From: Clostridiales bacterium
Lineage (GTDB): Bacteria; Bacillota; Sulfobacillia; RBS10-35
DNA: 64,000 nt
Assembly (NCBI GenBank): GCA_018729555.1
Contig: JAHHQG010000032.1
Coordinates: 1 to 64,000 of the forward strand
Direction: 5' to 3'
Shown here: in pieces, positions 51,359 through 59,601 of the stretch
Layout: every line of letters starts with the position of its first letter
How positions within the stretch are numbered: the stretch's first letter is position 1
Translations under genes and position numbers: made by a program
The notes under the pieces: generated by a model
Database searches by the model: none
Seen by the model: only the letters and a program-made list of their open reading frames with translations
What the model was told of the DNA's origin: nothing

Positions 51359-52477
51359 TTATCCTCCTTTCCCGCGGCCGCCCCGGGTCCAGCCCAAAAG
51401 GTAGCGGGCCAGCTCGGGGCGCACGTACTGGGGAGGGGGCGTCACCCCCGCCTGGAGGAGGCGCCCCAACCGCTCCCGATTCATCATAACCTTCTCGAGA
51501 GGGCCGTGGGGGCAGGTGCGGGAGGTGGTGAGCTGGCCGCAGCCGTCGCAAAAGTAGACCTGGAAGGAAAGAAAGGGGGTCACCTCCAGGTGGTGGGCGA
51601 AATGGGAAAGCCACGACTCCAGGAGCCGGTAGTTCCTCCCTCCCCTGCCGCCGGGCACCCCGTCTTCCCCCACGTCGTCGGGGTGGTAGAGGATGCGCCG
51701 GCACCCGTAGTTTCGGAGGACCACGGCGCCTAAAAGGGCCTTTCGCACATGGCCTCCCACAGGCCACCAGGGCCTCACCACCACCTCCACCCTCCTGGGA
51801 GGAAGGTAGCTCTGGAGCACCCGCCGGATGCCTTCCGCCCGCAGCCTGGCCGGAAGGCCGAAGGCATCGTCGTCGTAGAGGAGGAGAAGGACTCCGTCCT
51901 CTTCTTCCAGGACCAGGCGCAAGAGGTATTCGGTATCCCGAAAGAGAGGATCCCTTAGGGCTTTTCCCGCAAGGGACGTCATCCCGCGGCGAAAGAAGAG
52001 CTCCCGCACGGAGTAAGGCTCATCCCCCGCCCAGAGGCGCCGGACCACCTTAAGGGTTCCTCCCAAAAAGACATGGGGATACCTCGGGGGAAACACATCC
52101 TCCGGACCCAGGCAAGGCTTCCAGCGGGGATCGAAGGTGAAGACATCGTGGACCTCCAGAAGGGCGACGGCGTTGCCGTGGGTATCCTGGAGGCCCACCC
52201 GGTCCCCTTCCTTCAGGCGCCGGGCAAAAAGGGGCGGCACCGGCAGCCAGATGGGGTACGGGAAGGGAAGGCCCCCCGGGAGACGCATCTCCTCCACCAC
52301 GCTGCGGCTGGCCTCCCGGTCCATGAATCCGCGGAGGGGGCTCAAGGCCCCCGAAGCCAGGGCTCCGATGATCTGGATGAGGTTTTCCCCCACCGGCATG
52401 GTGACGGGAGGCTCTTCCCAACCCTCGTCGTAGAGGGAGACGAGGGTCCCCCCGTAGGGCGGCAAGAGCTCACCCAC
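51359..52477 (-). CDS. Sulfate adenylyltransferase-like protein without catalytic motifs
   Basis: A 372-residue protein with the length and domain order of prokaryotic ATP sulfurylase. The PUA-like N-domain is clear (QIIGALASGALSPLRGFMD), as are LKEGDRVGLQDTHGNAVALL, AVVLRNYGCRRILYH, the zinc site CDGCGQLTTSRTCPHG and the C-terminus LRAGVTP-like LLQAGVTPPPQYVRPELARY. However, the nucleotide site QxRNPxHxxHE is replaced by GMTSLAGKALRDPLFRDTEY and the GRDHAG loop by HPDDVGED. It overlaps comA by 8 bp. It is unlikely to be a normal ATP sulfurylase; a binding or altered-substrate role is inferred. Confidence 0.75.
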   Translation of the reverse strand: MGELLPPYGGTLVSLYDEGWEEPPVTMPVGENLIQIIGALASGALSPLRGFMDREASRSVVEEMRLPGGLPFPYPIWLPVPPLFARRLKEGDRVGLQDTHGNAVALLEVHDVFTFDPRWKPCLGPEDVFPPRYPHVFLGGTLKVVRRLWAGDEPYSVRELFFRRGMTSLAGKALRDPLFRDTEYLLRLVLEEEDGVLLLLYDDDAFGLPARLRAEGIRRVLQSYLPPRRVEVVVRPWWPVGGHVRKALLGAVVLRNYGCRRILYHPDDVGEDGVPGGRGGRNYRLLESWLSHFAHHLEVTPFLSFQVYFCDGCGQLTTSRTCPHGPLEKVMMNRERLGRLLQAGVTPPPQYVRPELARYLLGWTRGGRGKGG

Positions 52478-53300
52478 GGACCCTCTTCTCCCGCAGCAAG
52501 CGCCGCAAACTGTCAGCCCGTAAGCCCAGGCGAAGGGCCTCCAGGGAAAGGACCCCCTGGGGCGGGATGTTGCCGAGGTTGGCGTTCACCCCGTGGCGCT
52601 GGAGGAAAAAGAGCTGCTGATGTTTCTGAGGCGCCTCCCAGATGAGCCGCTCCAAAGGCGCCGCTCCTTCCAGGGCCTCCAGCACTTCCTCATCTACCTC
52701 GCCTTTCTCATCATAGAGGCCGGTCCCCCGGCCCGATTCCCGCGCCTCCACCAGGACGAAGCGGGCGCCCGCCTTAAGGTCCTGGTGGATGGCCTCCACC
52801 CACCGGGATAGGGGCAGGCGATCCTCGGGGTGCTTCTGGCCCACCTCCGTCACCACCTCCAGCCCCAGGTCCCGGGCCAAGAGAAGGAGCTCCCGGCGCC
52901 TCCGGAGGCTGAGGGGCACCGTCCCGTCGGAGATCTCCACGAAATCGAAGCCGGCCTTGTGGATCTTTTGTAGGAAGACCTCCGCCTTTCCCTGGACCTC
53001 CGCCGCCTCGAGGAACGTCCCTCCGCAGTAGACGTGAACCCCGTAACTCCGCAAGAGGCGGACTTTCGCCTGGAGAAGCCCCGCCGGGTAAAGGTAAGCG
53101 GTGCCGAAGCCCAGCTTCACAAAGTCGATAAAAGGCCCTGCCAGCTCCAGGAGCTCCCGGGTGCTCTCCAGCCCCAGGCCGGTATCCATCACCATGGTGA
53201 TGCCCGTAAGCCTCGGCTTTTGGGTACGCCCCTTCTGGAGGGGTTTGAGGTCGGGAGCGAAAAACCCCTCTTCCATCCTGCCCTTCCCCCTTTCGGCCAT
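52470..53300 (-). CDS. comA: Phosphosulfolactate synthase
   Basis: A 276-residue TIM-barrel enzyme that adds sulfite to phosphoenolpyruvate. Conserved segments are MVMDTGLGLE, FVKLGFGTAYLY, YCGGTFLEAA, FVEISDGTVPL, VVTEVGQKHPED, LVEARESGRGTGLYD and LIWEAPQKHQQLFFL, ending in VNANLGNIPP. The Lys, Glu and Arg residues of the family are present. The start is ATG 53300 or the internal ATG at 53276, which has GGGGGAAGGGCAGG upstream. The partner ComB is divergent, 75 bp away. Confidence 0.92.
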   Translation of the reverse strand: MAERGKGRMEEGFFAPDLKPLQKGRTQKPRLTGITMVMDTGLGLESTRELLELAGPFIDFVKLGFGTAYLYPAGLLQAKVRLLRSYGVHVYCGGTFLEAAEVQGKAEVFLQKIHKAGFDFVEISDGTVPLSLRRRRELLLLARDLGLEVVTEVGQKHPEDRLPLSRWVEAIHQDLKAGARFVLVEARESGRGTGLYDEKGEVDEEVLEALEGAAPLERLIWEAPQKHQQLFFLQRHGVNANLGNIPPQGVLSLEALRLGLRADSLRRLLREKRVRG

Positions 53301-53375
53301 TACGTTATGAGGGGGGAAGGCTGGCGGTATCTTGGCCGCCTCCGGTATCCTGGGAAGGCGAAAAGAGGTGTGGCC

Positions 53376-54143
53376 TTGTCCTTCACCGTCGCTGTGGCCT
53401 TAAAGCGTCAAGATCTCACTCCCCATGAACCTACCGTCAGCGCCGCCATCCCCTTTCCCTGGGAAAAGGTCCAGGTGGCCGCCGTGGACCAGACCCGGGC
53501 CACCAGCACCATCGTGGCGGCCCTCTATCACGGCGCCAAGGAAGTGCGCCCCTTCGACGACCTGGAACTCTGCCGGAAGGAGAAAGGCAAGGGAGCCGTC
53601 ATCGCCGCAGAGGTGAAGGGCCTTCGGGCCCCGGGCTTTGACCTGGGGAACTCCCCCAGGGAAGTGGCGCAGCACCCCGAAGCCATCCGGGGAAAGGCCC
53701 TCGCCCTTTACACCACCAACGGCAGCAAGACCATCGTAGCGGTGCCGCCTTCGGTGCCCCTTTTCGCCTTTTCCCTCTTCAACGTCACGGCCACCGCCCT
53801 CGCCATGGCCCGCCAGGCCCGGAGCCTTCCCCACGCTGTCATCGCTTGCGCCGGGACGGAAGGGGAAGCGGCCCTGGATGACCTCCTGGCGGCAGGCCTC
53901 TTGGCGGAAACCCTTTTAACCTTGGGAGGGGAGCCCCGAGGCGACGGGGTTCACCTGGCCCTTTCCGTCGCCCGGGCGTGGCAAGGCCGGGAGCTCCCGT
54001 GCCTTTTCCAGAGCCAGGCGGGCCAAAACCTCCTGGCGGTGGGCTTGGAGGAGGATCTTCCCTTTTGCGCCCAAAAGGACCGCTTTCCCGTGGTGGTCAT
54101 GCGGTCCGCCGACGGCGCCTTGAGAAAACTGGAACTGGTATGA
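53376..54143 (+). CDS. comB: 2-phosphosulfolactate phosphatase
   Basis: A 255-residue Mg-dependent phosphatase. The family motifs are VAAVDQTRATSTIVAALYHG, FDLGNSPREVA and LYTTNGSKTIV, with the acidic residue in CAGTEGEAALDD. It converts phosphosulfolactate to sulfolactate, a major small molecule of Bacillus spores, and an intermediate of coenzyme M synthesis elsewhere. The TTG at 53376 is set by AAAAGAGGTG. It begins a + strand gene string that continues with tpx. Confidence 0.9.
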   Translation: MSFTVAVALKRQDLTPHEPTVSAAIPFPWEKVQVAAVDQTRATSTIVAALYHGAKEVRPFDDLELCRKEKGKGAVIAAEVKGLRAPGFDLGNSPREVAQHPEAIRGKALALYTTNGSKTIVAVPPSVPLFAFSLFNVTATALAMARQARSLPHAVIACAGTEGEAALDDLLAAGLLAETLLTLGGEPRGDGVHLALSVARAWQGRELPCLFQSQAGQNLLAVGLEEDLPFCAQKDRFPVVVMRSADGALRKLELV

Positions 54144-54167
54144 TGATCCTCGAAAGGATGGTGCGCG

Positions 54168-54683
54168 ATGGCGCAGGTGCGAAAAGGCGTCTTCATCCTC
54201 GGCGGAAACCAGGTGGACCTCATCGGCCCTGAGCTGAAGGTGGGGGATGAGGCCCCTGACTTTACGGCGGTCAACACCGATCTTCAGGTGGTGAAGGGCT
54301 CCGACTTTAAGGGAAAGGTGCGGATCATCGGGAGCTATCCTTCCCTGGATACGCCCGTCTGCGACCGGGAAGCCCGCCGCTTCAACCAGGAAGCCCTGAA
54401 CCTCCATGACGACATCGTGATCCTCGCCATCTCCATGGACCTCCCCTTCGCCCAGAAAAGGTGGTGCCAGGCGACGGAATCGGACCGCATCATCACCCTT
54501 TCCGACCACCGGGAGGGTTCTTTCGGACAAGCCTACGGCACCCTCATCGACGGGGTGCGCCTCCTCTCTCGGGCCGTCTTCGTGGTGGACAAAAACGACC
54601 GGCTGGTCTACGTGGAGTATGTGCCGGCGGCGGCCCAGGAACCTGACTACGAAAAGGTGCTGGAGGCGGCCAAGAGGGCATGA
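54168..54683 (+). CDS. tpx: Thiol peroxidase (atypical 2-Cys peroxiredoxin)
   Basis: A 171-residue peroxiredoxin of the Tpx group. The peroxidatic Cys lies in SLDTPVCDREARRFN (about 61), the resolving Cys in AQKRWCQATES (about 96), the usual Tpx distance. The N-terminus GNQVDLIGPELKVGDEAPDF is typical. It reduces hydroperoxides with thioredoxin. The ATG is 24 bp behind comB; its stop overlaps the HMG-CoA lyase ATG by 4 bp. Confidence 0.95.
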   Translation: MAQVRKGVFILGGNQVDLIGPELKVGDEAPDFTAVNTDLQVVKGSDFKGKVRIIGSYPSLDTPVCDREARRFNQEALNLHDDIVILAISMDLPFAQKRWCQATESDRIITLSDHREGSFGQAYGTLIDGVRLLSRAVFVVDKNDRLVYVEYVPAAAQEPDYEKVLEAAKRA

Positions 54684-55588
54684 CGGAGGTCGTCATCCAG
54701 GAAGTGGGGCCCCGGGACGGGCTCCAAAATGAGCCCGTCCGCCTCAGCTTGGAGGAAAAGCTGGAGCTCATCCGCCGCCTGACCTCGGCCGGCGTCAAAC
54801 GGATGGAGGCAGGGAGCTTTGTCCATCCCCAGGCGGTCCCTGCCATGGCCGACAGCGATGAAGTCTTTGCCCGCCTCCCCGACGTGGAGGGCGTCACCTA
54901 CAGCGCCCTCGTTCTCAACGCCAAAGGGTACCAGCGGGCCCGGGCGGCGGGTGCGAAGGAGATCCACTTTTCCTTCGGCGTCACCTCCTCCTTTAACCGC
55001 CAGAACCAACGGGCAGAGCCGGAAGAGAGCTTTGCCACCTTCCTCTCCCTCCTCCCCCGGGCCAAGGAAGAGGGGGTCCGGGTCACCCTCACCCTCTCGG
55101 TGGCCTGGGGATGCCCCTTCGAAGGCTGGGTGGACCCCGACCGGGTCCTTTCCTTTGTGGAGCAGGCGGGAAAGGCCGGCTTTCCCGAGATCGTGCTGGC
55201 GGATACCATCGGGGTGGCCGTCCCCTCGGCGGTCCGCCGCCTCATCGAGGAGGCCCGGAAAGTCGCTCCCCAGGCCGTCATCGGGGGCCACTTCCACAAC
55301 ACCCGCAATACGGGCATCGCCAACGCCTATGCCGCCCTGGAGGGAGGGGCGAAGGTGCTGGATGCCTCCGTAGGAGGTCTGGGAGGCTGCCCCTTTGCCC
55401 CGGGGGCCACGGGTAACATCGCCACGGAAGATCTGGTGTATATGGTAGAGGGGATGGGGATTCCCACCGGGATCCAGTTAGACGCCCTCATCGAGGTGGC
55501 CAGGTGGTTGCGGGACGTTTTGGGTCATCCACTGGAAAGCAGCCTTCTGCGGGCAGGTCCCTTCCGGCCCCGAGGGGCCCTCGCCTGA
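54680..55588 (+). CDS. Hydroxymethylglutaryl-CoA lyase
   Basis: A 302-residue TIM-barrel lyase of the HMGL-like family. The metal and catalytic residues are in VIQEVGPRDGLQNEP (start), EAGSFVHPQAVP, GGHFHNTRNTGIANAYAAL and the Cys loop VGGLGGCPFAPGATGN. It cleaves HMG-CoA to acetoacetate and acetyl-CoA in leucine degradation. No other leucine catabolic genes are nearby, but an acyl-CoA dehydrogenase remnant is at 11235. The start overlaps tpx. Confidence 0.92.
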   Translation: MTEVVIQEVGPRDGLQNEPVRLSLEEKLELIRRLTSAGVKRMEAGSFVHPQAVPAMADSDEVFARLPDVEGVTYSALVLNAKGYQRARAAGAKEIHFSFGVTSSFNRQNQRAEPEESFATFLSLLPRAKEEGVRVTLTLSVAWGCPFEGWVDPDRVLSFVEQAGKAGFPEIVLADTIGVAVPSAVRRLIEEARKVAPQAVIGGHFHNTRNTGIANAYAALEGGAKVLDASVGGLGGCPFAPGATGNIATEDLVYMVEGMGIPTGIQLDALIEVARWLRDVLGHPLESSLLRAGPFRPRGALA

Positions 55589-56736
55589 AGGGACCTCTCA
55601 AGGCAGCTCTGGTCCTGGCCCTTCTCCTCCTTCCGGGAGGGAACCAGCCGGCATTGAGCCAGCCTTCCAAACCTTTTCTTCTCTTTGACGACTTTCAAAA
55701 GGGCAAGGGCGAAGCCCTGGCCCTTACCCCCGAGGGATACCTCACCTTAAACCCCGAAGCGTGGCAGCTCTGCCCGCGGCGCCCCATCGACTTGGAAGAG
55801 CCCTATTACTGCGGCCGGTGGACATCCCCGGTGGTGGAGGTCCCCTTCGAGGAAGCCATCGCCTCGTGGGAGGCGGTGACACCCCCCGGCACGTGGGTGG
55901 AGATCCTCTTCCAGGCGCGGACGGTCGAGGGTTGGACCGGGTGGTACAGCATGGGCCTCTGGCACGACGGCGGGGGCCCTTTCCCTAGAACCTCCCTCCC
56001 CTGGCAGGGAGATGCCTTCGGAAGGGTGGAGACCGACACCTTGATCCTTTTCAAGGAAGCCGATGCCCTTCGCCTCCAGGCGATGCTCTATACCGCCGAT
56101 CCTTCCTCACGCCCCCTCTTGCGTCAGGTGGCCGTCACCTTCGCGCCGCCCCTCCACCAGCGGACCGCCTCCCTCCTGCCTGCTGCCCGCTCCCCCATCC
56201 TTCTGGAGGTTCCCCCCCGCTCCCAGATGGTCTATCCCGACGGTGGGGAAGCCTGGTGCTCCCCCACCTCCACATCGATGGTGATGGCCTACTGGGCGAA
56301 GAAAAAGAAGGAACCCCGCTGGGACCTTCCCGTGCCGGAGGTGGTGAAGGGCGTCTGGGACGAAGCCTACGGAGGAGCCGGAAACTGGTCCTTCAATACA
56401 GCCTTTGCCGCCTCTTTGGGCCTTTCCGCCCAGGTGGCCCGCTTCTCCAGCCTCGATGAGCTGGAGGCCTGGATCCGGGCGGGGATCCCCGCCGTCATCA
56501 GCGCAGCCTGGCGGGAGGGGGAGCTTCCCGGCGCCCCCATCTCCAGGACCGGAGGCCACCTCCTGGTGGTGAGGGGCTTTGACGAAGTGGGGGATGTCCT
56601 CGCCCTGGATCCCGCCGGCGCCACCGATGAGGAGGTCCCCCGCACCTATCCCCGAAGCATTCTGGAAAGGCTTTGGCTGCGCCATTCCAAAGGCACCGCC
56701 TATCTCATCTACCCGCCCGATTGGAGAACGCCATGA
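55585..56736 (+). CDS. Secreted C39-like cysteine peptidase
   Basis: About 383 residues. The N-terminus has a signal peptide (KAALVLALLLLPGGN). Residues 35-205 form a strand-rich region with DFQKGKGEALALTPEGYLTL. The C39_2 peptidase domain follows: the nucleophile Cys in GGEAWCSPTSTSMVMAYW (about 228), His in TGGHLLVVRGFDEVG and Asp in LALDPAGATDEEVP. Such proteins occur widely in Bacillota and are probably wall or surface peptidases. The best start is an unusual CTG at 55585 overlapping the HMG-CoA lyase stop; a GTG at 55504 inside that gene is the alternative. Confidence 0.78.
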   Translation: MKGPLKAALVLALLLLPGGNQPALSQPSKPFLLFDDFQKGKGEALALTPEGYLTLNPEAWQLCPRRPIDLEEPYYCGRWTSPVVEVPFEEAIASWEAVTPPGTWVEILFQARTVEGWTGWYSMGLWHDGGGPFPRTSLPWQGDAFGRVETDTLILFKEADALRLQAMLYTADPSSRPLLRQVAVTFAPPLHQRTASLLPAARSPILLEVPPRSQMVYPDGGEAWCSPTSTSMVMAYWAKKKKEPRWDLPVPEVVKGVWDEAYGGAGNWSFNTAFAASLGLSAQVARFSSLDELEAWIRAGIPAVISAAWREGELPGAPISRTGGHLLVVRGFDEVGDVLALDPAGATDEEVPRTYPRSILERLWLRHSKGTAYLIYPPDWRTP

Positions 56737-57269
56737 AAAGGCTCTTTTTAGCTTTTCCCCTTCCCAGAACCCACGAGGCGTGGCTTTCCGCCTGGATGGA
56801 GGCCCTCAAAAAGGAGCTTTCCTTTGCCCGCTGGGTGAAGCCGGAACGCCTCCACCTGACGGTGTTTTTCATCGGCGCCTGGCAGGAAGAGGAGCTCCCC
56901 CGCCTCTACGCCTCCCTGGAGGAGGTGTGGTCCCGCATCCGCCACCCCATCACCCTCAAGATCTGGCCGGATCTGGGGACCTTCGGGCCGCCCCGAGCCC
57001 CGAGGATCCTCTGGGCCAAGACCACCCTCCTTCAGGGGGATCCCTCCCCCTGGCCCCTGGAGGTGGCCCGGGCCCTCCGCCTCCCCCGCCCCCAGCCCTT
57101 TACGCCCCACATCACCCTGGCGCGGGAAGGGAGGGGACCCCTTCCCCCAACCCTTCCTCCACCTCCCGAGCCCCTCCCCCAGCCCTTTTCGCCATCCCAT
57201 CTCATCCTCTATGAAAGCTTCCTTGGCCCCTCCCCCCGCTACGAGGCCCTGAGGGGTTTTCCCCTGTGA
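56733..57269 (+). CDS. thpR: RNA 2',3'-cyclic phosphodiesterase
   Basis: A 178-residue 2H phosphoesterase of the ThpR/LigT family. The two HxTx motifs are HLTVFFIG (about 41) and HITLAR (about 128). LFLAFPLPRTHEAWL begins the fold. It opens 2',3'-cyclic phosphates on RNA. Its ATG overlaps the upstream stop, and its TGA overlaps the next GTG, so translation is coupled on both sides. Confidence 0.92.
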   Translation: MKRLFLAFPLPRTHEAWLSAWMEALKKELSFARWVKPERLHLTVFFIGAWQEEELPRLYASLEEVWSRIRHPITLKIWPDLGTFGPPRAPRILWAKTTLLQGDPSPWPLEVARALRLPRPQPFTPHITLAREGRGPLPPTLPPPPEPLPQPFSPSHLILYESFLGPSPRYEALRGFPL

Positions 57270-58894
57270 GGCTTTGGCAGCTCCCTTTGGCTTTCGTCCT
57301 CCTCCTCTACACCCGCCTGGTCTACCCCATCGACATGGATGGCCGCCTTCCGGCGGCCCGAAAAGGGCTCCTGGTCATCAGCAACCACGTCCATGACCTG
57401 GAGGGCCTCTATCTCCCGCCGTATCTGGCCCTCCATGGGAAGAAACCCGTCCGGCCCCTAGCCTCCTCCCGCCTCTTTGAACCGGGCTTTCTCAAGGGGC
57501 GCTCCCCTCGGTGGCTGCGACCCCTCATCCCGGGGGTCAACATCGGGCCGATCCTGAAGGCCTTGGGGGTCCTCCCCATCGAGAACATGCCCCGCCTCCT
57601 CTACCGCCGGGGGCTTAGCGCGGAAGCGGTGCGAAGGATCATCGAAGGGCAGCTGGAAGATGCCCGGGACGCCCTCCAACGGGGCCACCTCCTCTACCTC
57701 ACCCCCGAAGGCCGCATGACCCGCGACGGCTCCCTCGGGCGCCTCAAGCGGGCCCTCCGGGAGCTGGCCCTTCCCGACACCCCCATCCTCCTCTGCGGCA
57801 TCAGCCCCGACCCTTTTTCCCCCGGGCCCCTCCGCCTGGTTTTGCGCCTGGTGCCCCCCGCCCTCCCCGAAGACCTGGAGACATCCCTCTTGGCGGCCCG
57901 GCCCCTAACCGCAAGCCATCTCCTGGCGGCCGCCTGGGAAGCCTTCGGCTTCCCTTCCGGACCGGATCCCAGGGAACTTTTACGAAGGGCCCTAGCCCTG
58001 AAAGAGGAGGTCTCTCCGTTGGCCCTCTGGGATCGATCCATGGCGGAGGACCCCGAAAGGGCCCTTTGGACGAGCCTTTCTCACCTGCGCTCCCATCACC
58101 CGGCCTTTCCTGACGTGGAACACATGGGCCGCTACCTCGCCCGGGGCTTCCGGGAAACCCAAGAGGCCCTTTCCCGGGTGGAAAAGGTCCAGAGGGAGAG
58201 AATCCGCAAGGTGAGCTTTGTCATCCCCGCCCACAACGAAGATGGCCTGGTGCAAAAGGCCCTTCAGTCGGTCCTCTTACAGGAGGGGGACATGCCGTTG
58301 GAAGCGGTGGTGGTGGAAAACGGCTCCCGGGATGGGACGGCGGAGGCGGTGGAGGCGTGGGCGCGGGAGCATCCTTCCCTCCCCGTGAAGTTCCTCCGCG
58401 CTCCCAGGACGGGCCGCTCCTTGGCAAAGAACCTGGGGGCAAGGGAAGCCACTGGAGATCTTCTCATCTTTCTCGATGCCGACTCTCAAGCTTCCCCATC
58501 CCTCACGCAGGAAGTCCTTCGCCTGGCCCGCCAGGGCTGGCCGGCGGCCAGCATCCCCGTGACGGCATCGGAGGGAACGTTTCAGGAGCAGCTTTTCTTT
58601 CGCCTGGTGGATATCGGCCAGCGCCACATGGGGGTGAGGGCCCAGATGTTCTTTTGCCGAAGGGACCTCTTTCTCCGCCTGAAAGGCTTTCGCGAAGACT
58701 ACCAACTGGGGGAGGATCGGGATTTCCTCCAGCGCCTCGAGAGGGAAGGCTATCCGGTGGCCTACCTGCAGGGCGCCTCCATCGATACCTCTCCCCGCCG
58801 CTTTCGCCGCTGGCCCCTGGGCCTGGGGCCCCTCTTCACCCTCATCCGCTGGGGCCTCGCCCACATCGGCATCGGGCGGCGCTGGACCTACTGA
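57266..58894 (+). CDS. Acyltransferase (PlsC-type) fused to family 2 glycosyltransferase
   Basis: A 542-residue protein with two enzymes. Residues 1-230 are a lysophospholipid acyltransferase-like domain with a membrane-associated start (PLAFVLLLYTRLVYPIDMDG), the motif NHVHD (NHX2D rather than the usual NHX4D) and TPEGRMTRDG. Residues 300-540 are a GT-A glycosyltransferase: KVSFVIPAHNEDGLVQKAL, VVENGSRDGTAEAV, and the DxD in LIFLDADSQASP, with a late GEDRDFLQRLEREGYPV. It would join acyl transfer and glycosyl transfer, perhaps for a glycolipid or wall polymer. A polysaccharide deacetylase gene converges on it. Confidence 0.82.
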   Translation: MRLWQLPLAFVLLLYTRLVYPIDMDGRLPAARKGLLVISNHVHDLEGLYLPPYLALHGKKPVRPLASSRLFEPGFLKGRSPRWLRPLIPGVNIGPILKALGVLPIENMPRLLYRRGLSAEAVRRIIEGQLEDARDALQRGHLLYLTPEGRMTRDGSLGRLKRALRELALPDTPILLCGISPDPFSPGPLRLVLRLVPPALPEDLETSLLAARPLTASHLLAAAWEAFGFPSGPDPRELLRRALALKEEVSPLALWDRSMAEDPERALWTSLSHLRSHHPAFPDVEHMGRYLARGFRETQEALSRVEKVQRERIRKVSFVIPAHNEDGLVQKALQSVLLQEGDMPLEAVVVENGSRDGTAEAVEAWAREHPSLPVKFLRAPRTGRSLAKNLGAREATGDLLIFLDADSQASPSLTQEVLRLARQGWPAASIPVTASEGTFQEQLFFRLVDIGQRHMGVRAQMFFCRRDLFLRLKGFREDYQLGEDRDFLQRLEREGYPVAYLQGASIDTSPRRFRRWPLGLGPLFTLIRWGLAHIGIGRRWTY

Positions 58895-59586
58895 GGTGCT
58901 TCATCCAGGCGGCGAAAGCGATAGCCTTCCCCTCGGATCTTCTCCAGGAGGTAGGGAAGGTTTCGGGCCGTGGCCAAAGGCGCCTCCGGATGGCCGCGGC
59001 CGTCGTGGAGGACGAGAATGGCCCCAGGCTTCAAAAGCCGCCGCACCCGCCGCCAGAGCTCCTCTTTCGAAAGGGGTTTCCAGTCCCCGGGAAGGATGCT
59101 CCAGAGGACAGGGATGAGCCTTTCCCGCCGGAGGGCCCACCAGAGGGGGAGGGAAAAGCTTCCCCAAGGGGGGCGAAAATACCGCGGTTCCTCCCCCGTG
59201 AGGGTTTGGAGGACCTTTTGGCTCTCTTTCACCTCGCGGACGGCCTCCCATGGGAAGAGGAGGTAGGCATGGCGGTGGGAGAAGCTGTGGCCGGCGAGGA
59301 GGTGGCCTTCTTCCCGGGCCCTTTGGATGAGCTCCCGATGCTTGAGGGCCGACTCTCCCACGACAAAAAAGGTGGCCGGTATGCCTTTTTCTTTGAGGGT
59401 ATCCAGGATGAGGGGGGTAGCCTTAGGGTTTGGGCCGTCATCGAAGGTGAGGTAGAGGATCTTTTCCCGGGAAGGCTTTCGCCTCCAGACCCTCGGATCG
59501 AGAAAGTGGAGCCAGCCGTCGGGAAGGGGTCCCTGGAGGATCCAGGGGAGAAGGAGAAGACCTAAAAGCTTTAGGAAAAGCGCCAT
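58888..59586 (-). CDS. Polysaccharide deacetylase (NodB homology)
   Basis: A 232-residue protein. An N-terminal hydrophobic segment (KLLGLLLLPWILQGPLP) may be a signal or anchor. NodB motifs are LTFDDGPNPKATPLIL (MT1), GHSFSHRHAYL (MT2), RYFRPPWGSFS (MT3) and LVLHDGRGH (MT5), with all metal ligands present. It would remove N-acetyl groups from peptidoglycan or another glycan. Its 3' end overlaps the acyltransferase-glycosyltransferase gene by 7 bp. Confidence 0.92.
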   Translation of the reverse strand: MALFLKLLGLLLLPWILQGPLPDGWLHFLDPRVWRRKPSREKILYLTFDDGPNPKATPLILDTLKEKGIPATFFVVGESALKHRELIQRAREEGHLLAGHSFSHRHAYLLFPWEAVREVKESQKVLQTLTGEEPRYFRPPWGSFSLPLWWALRRERLIPVLWSILPGDWKPLSKEELWRRVRRLLKPGAILVLHDGRGHPEAPLATARNLPYLLEKIRGEGYRFRRLDEAPQ

Positions 59587-59601
59587 CGGTGTTCCCTTTC
59601 C

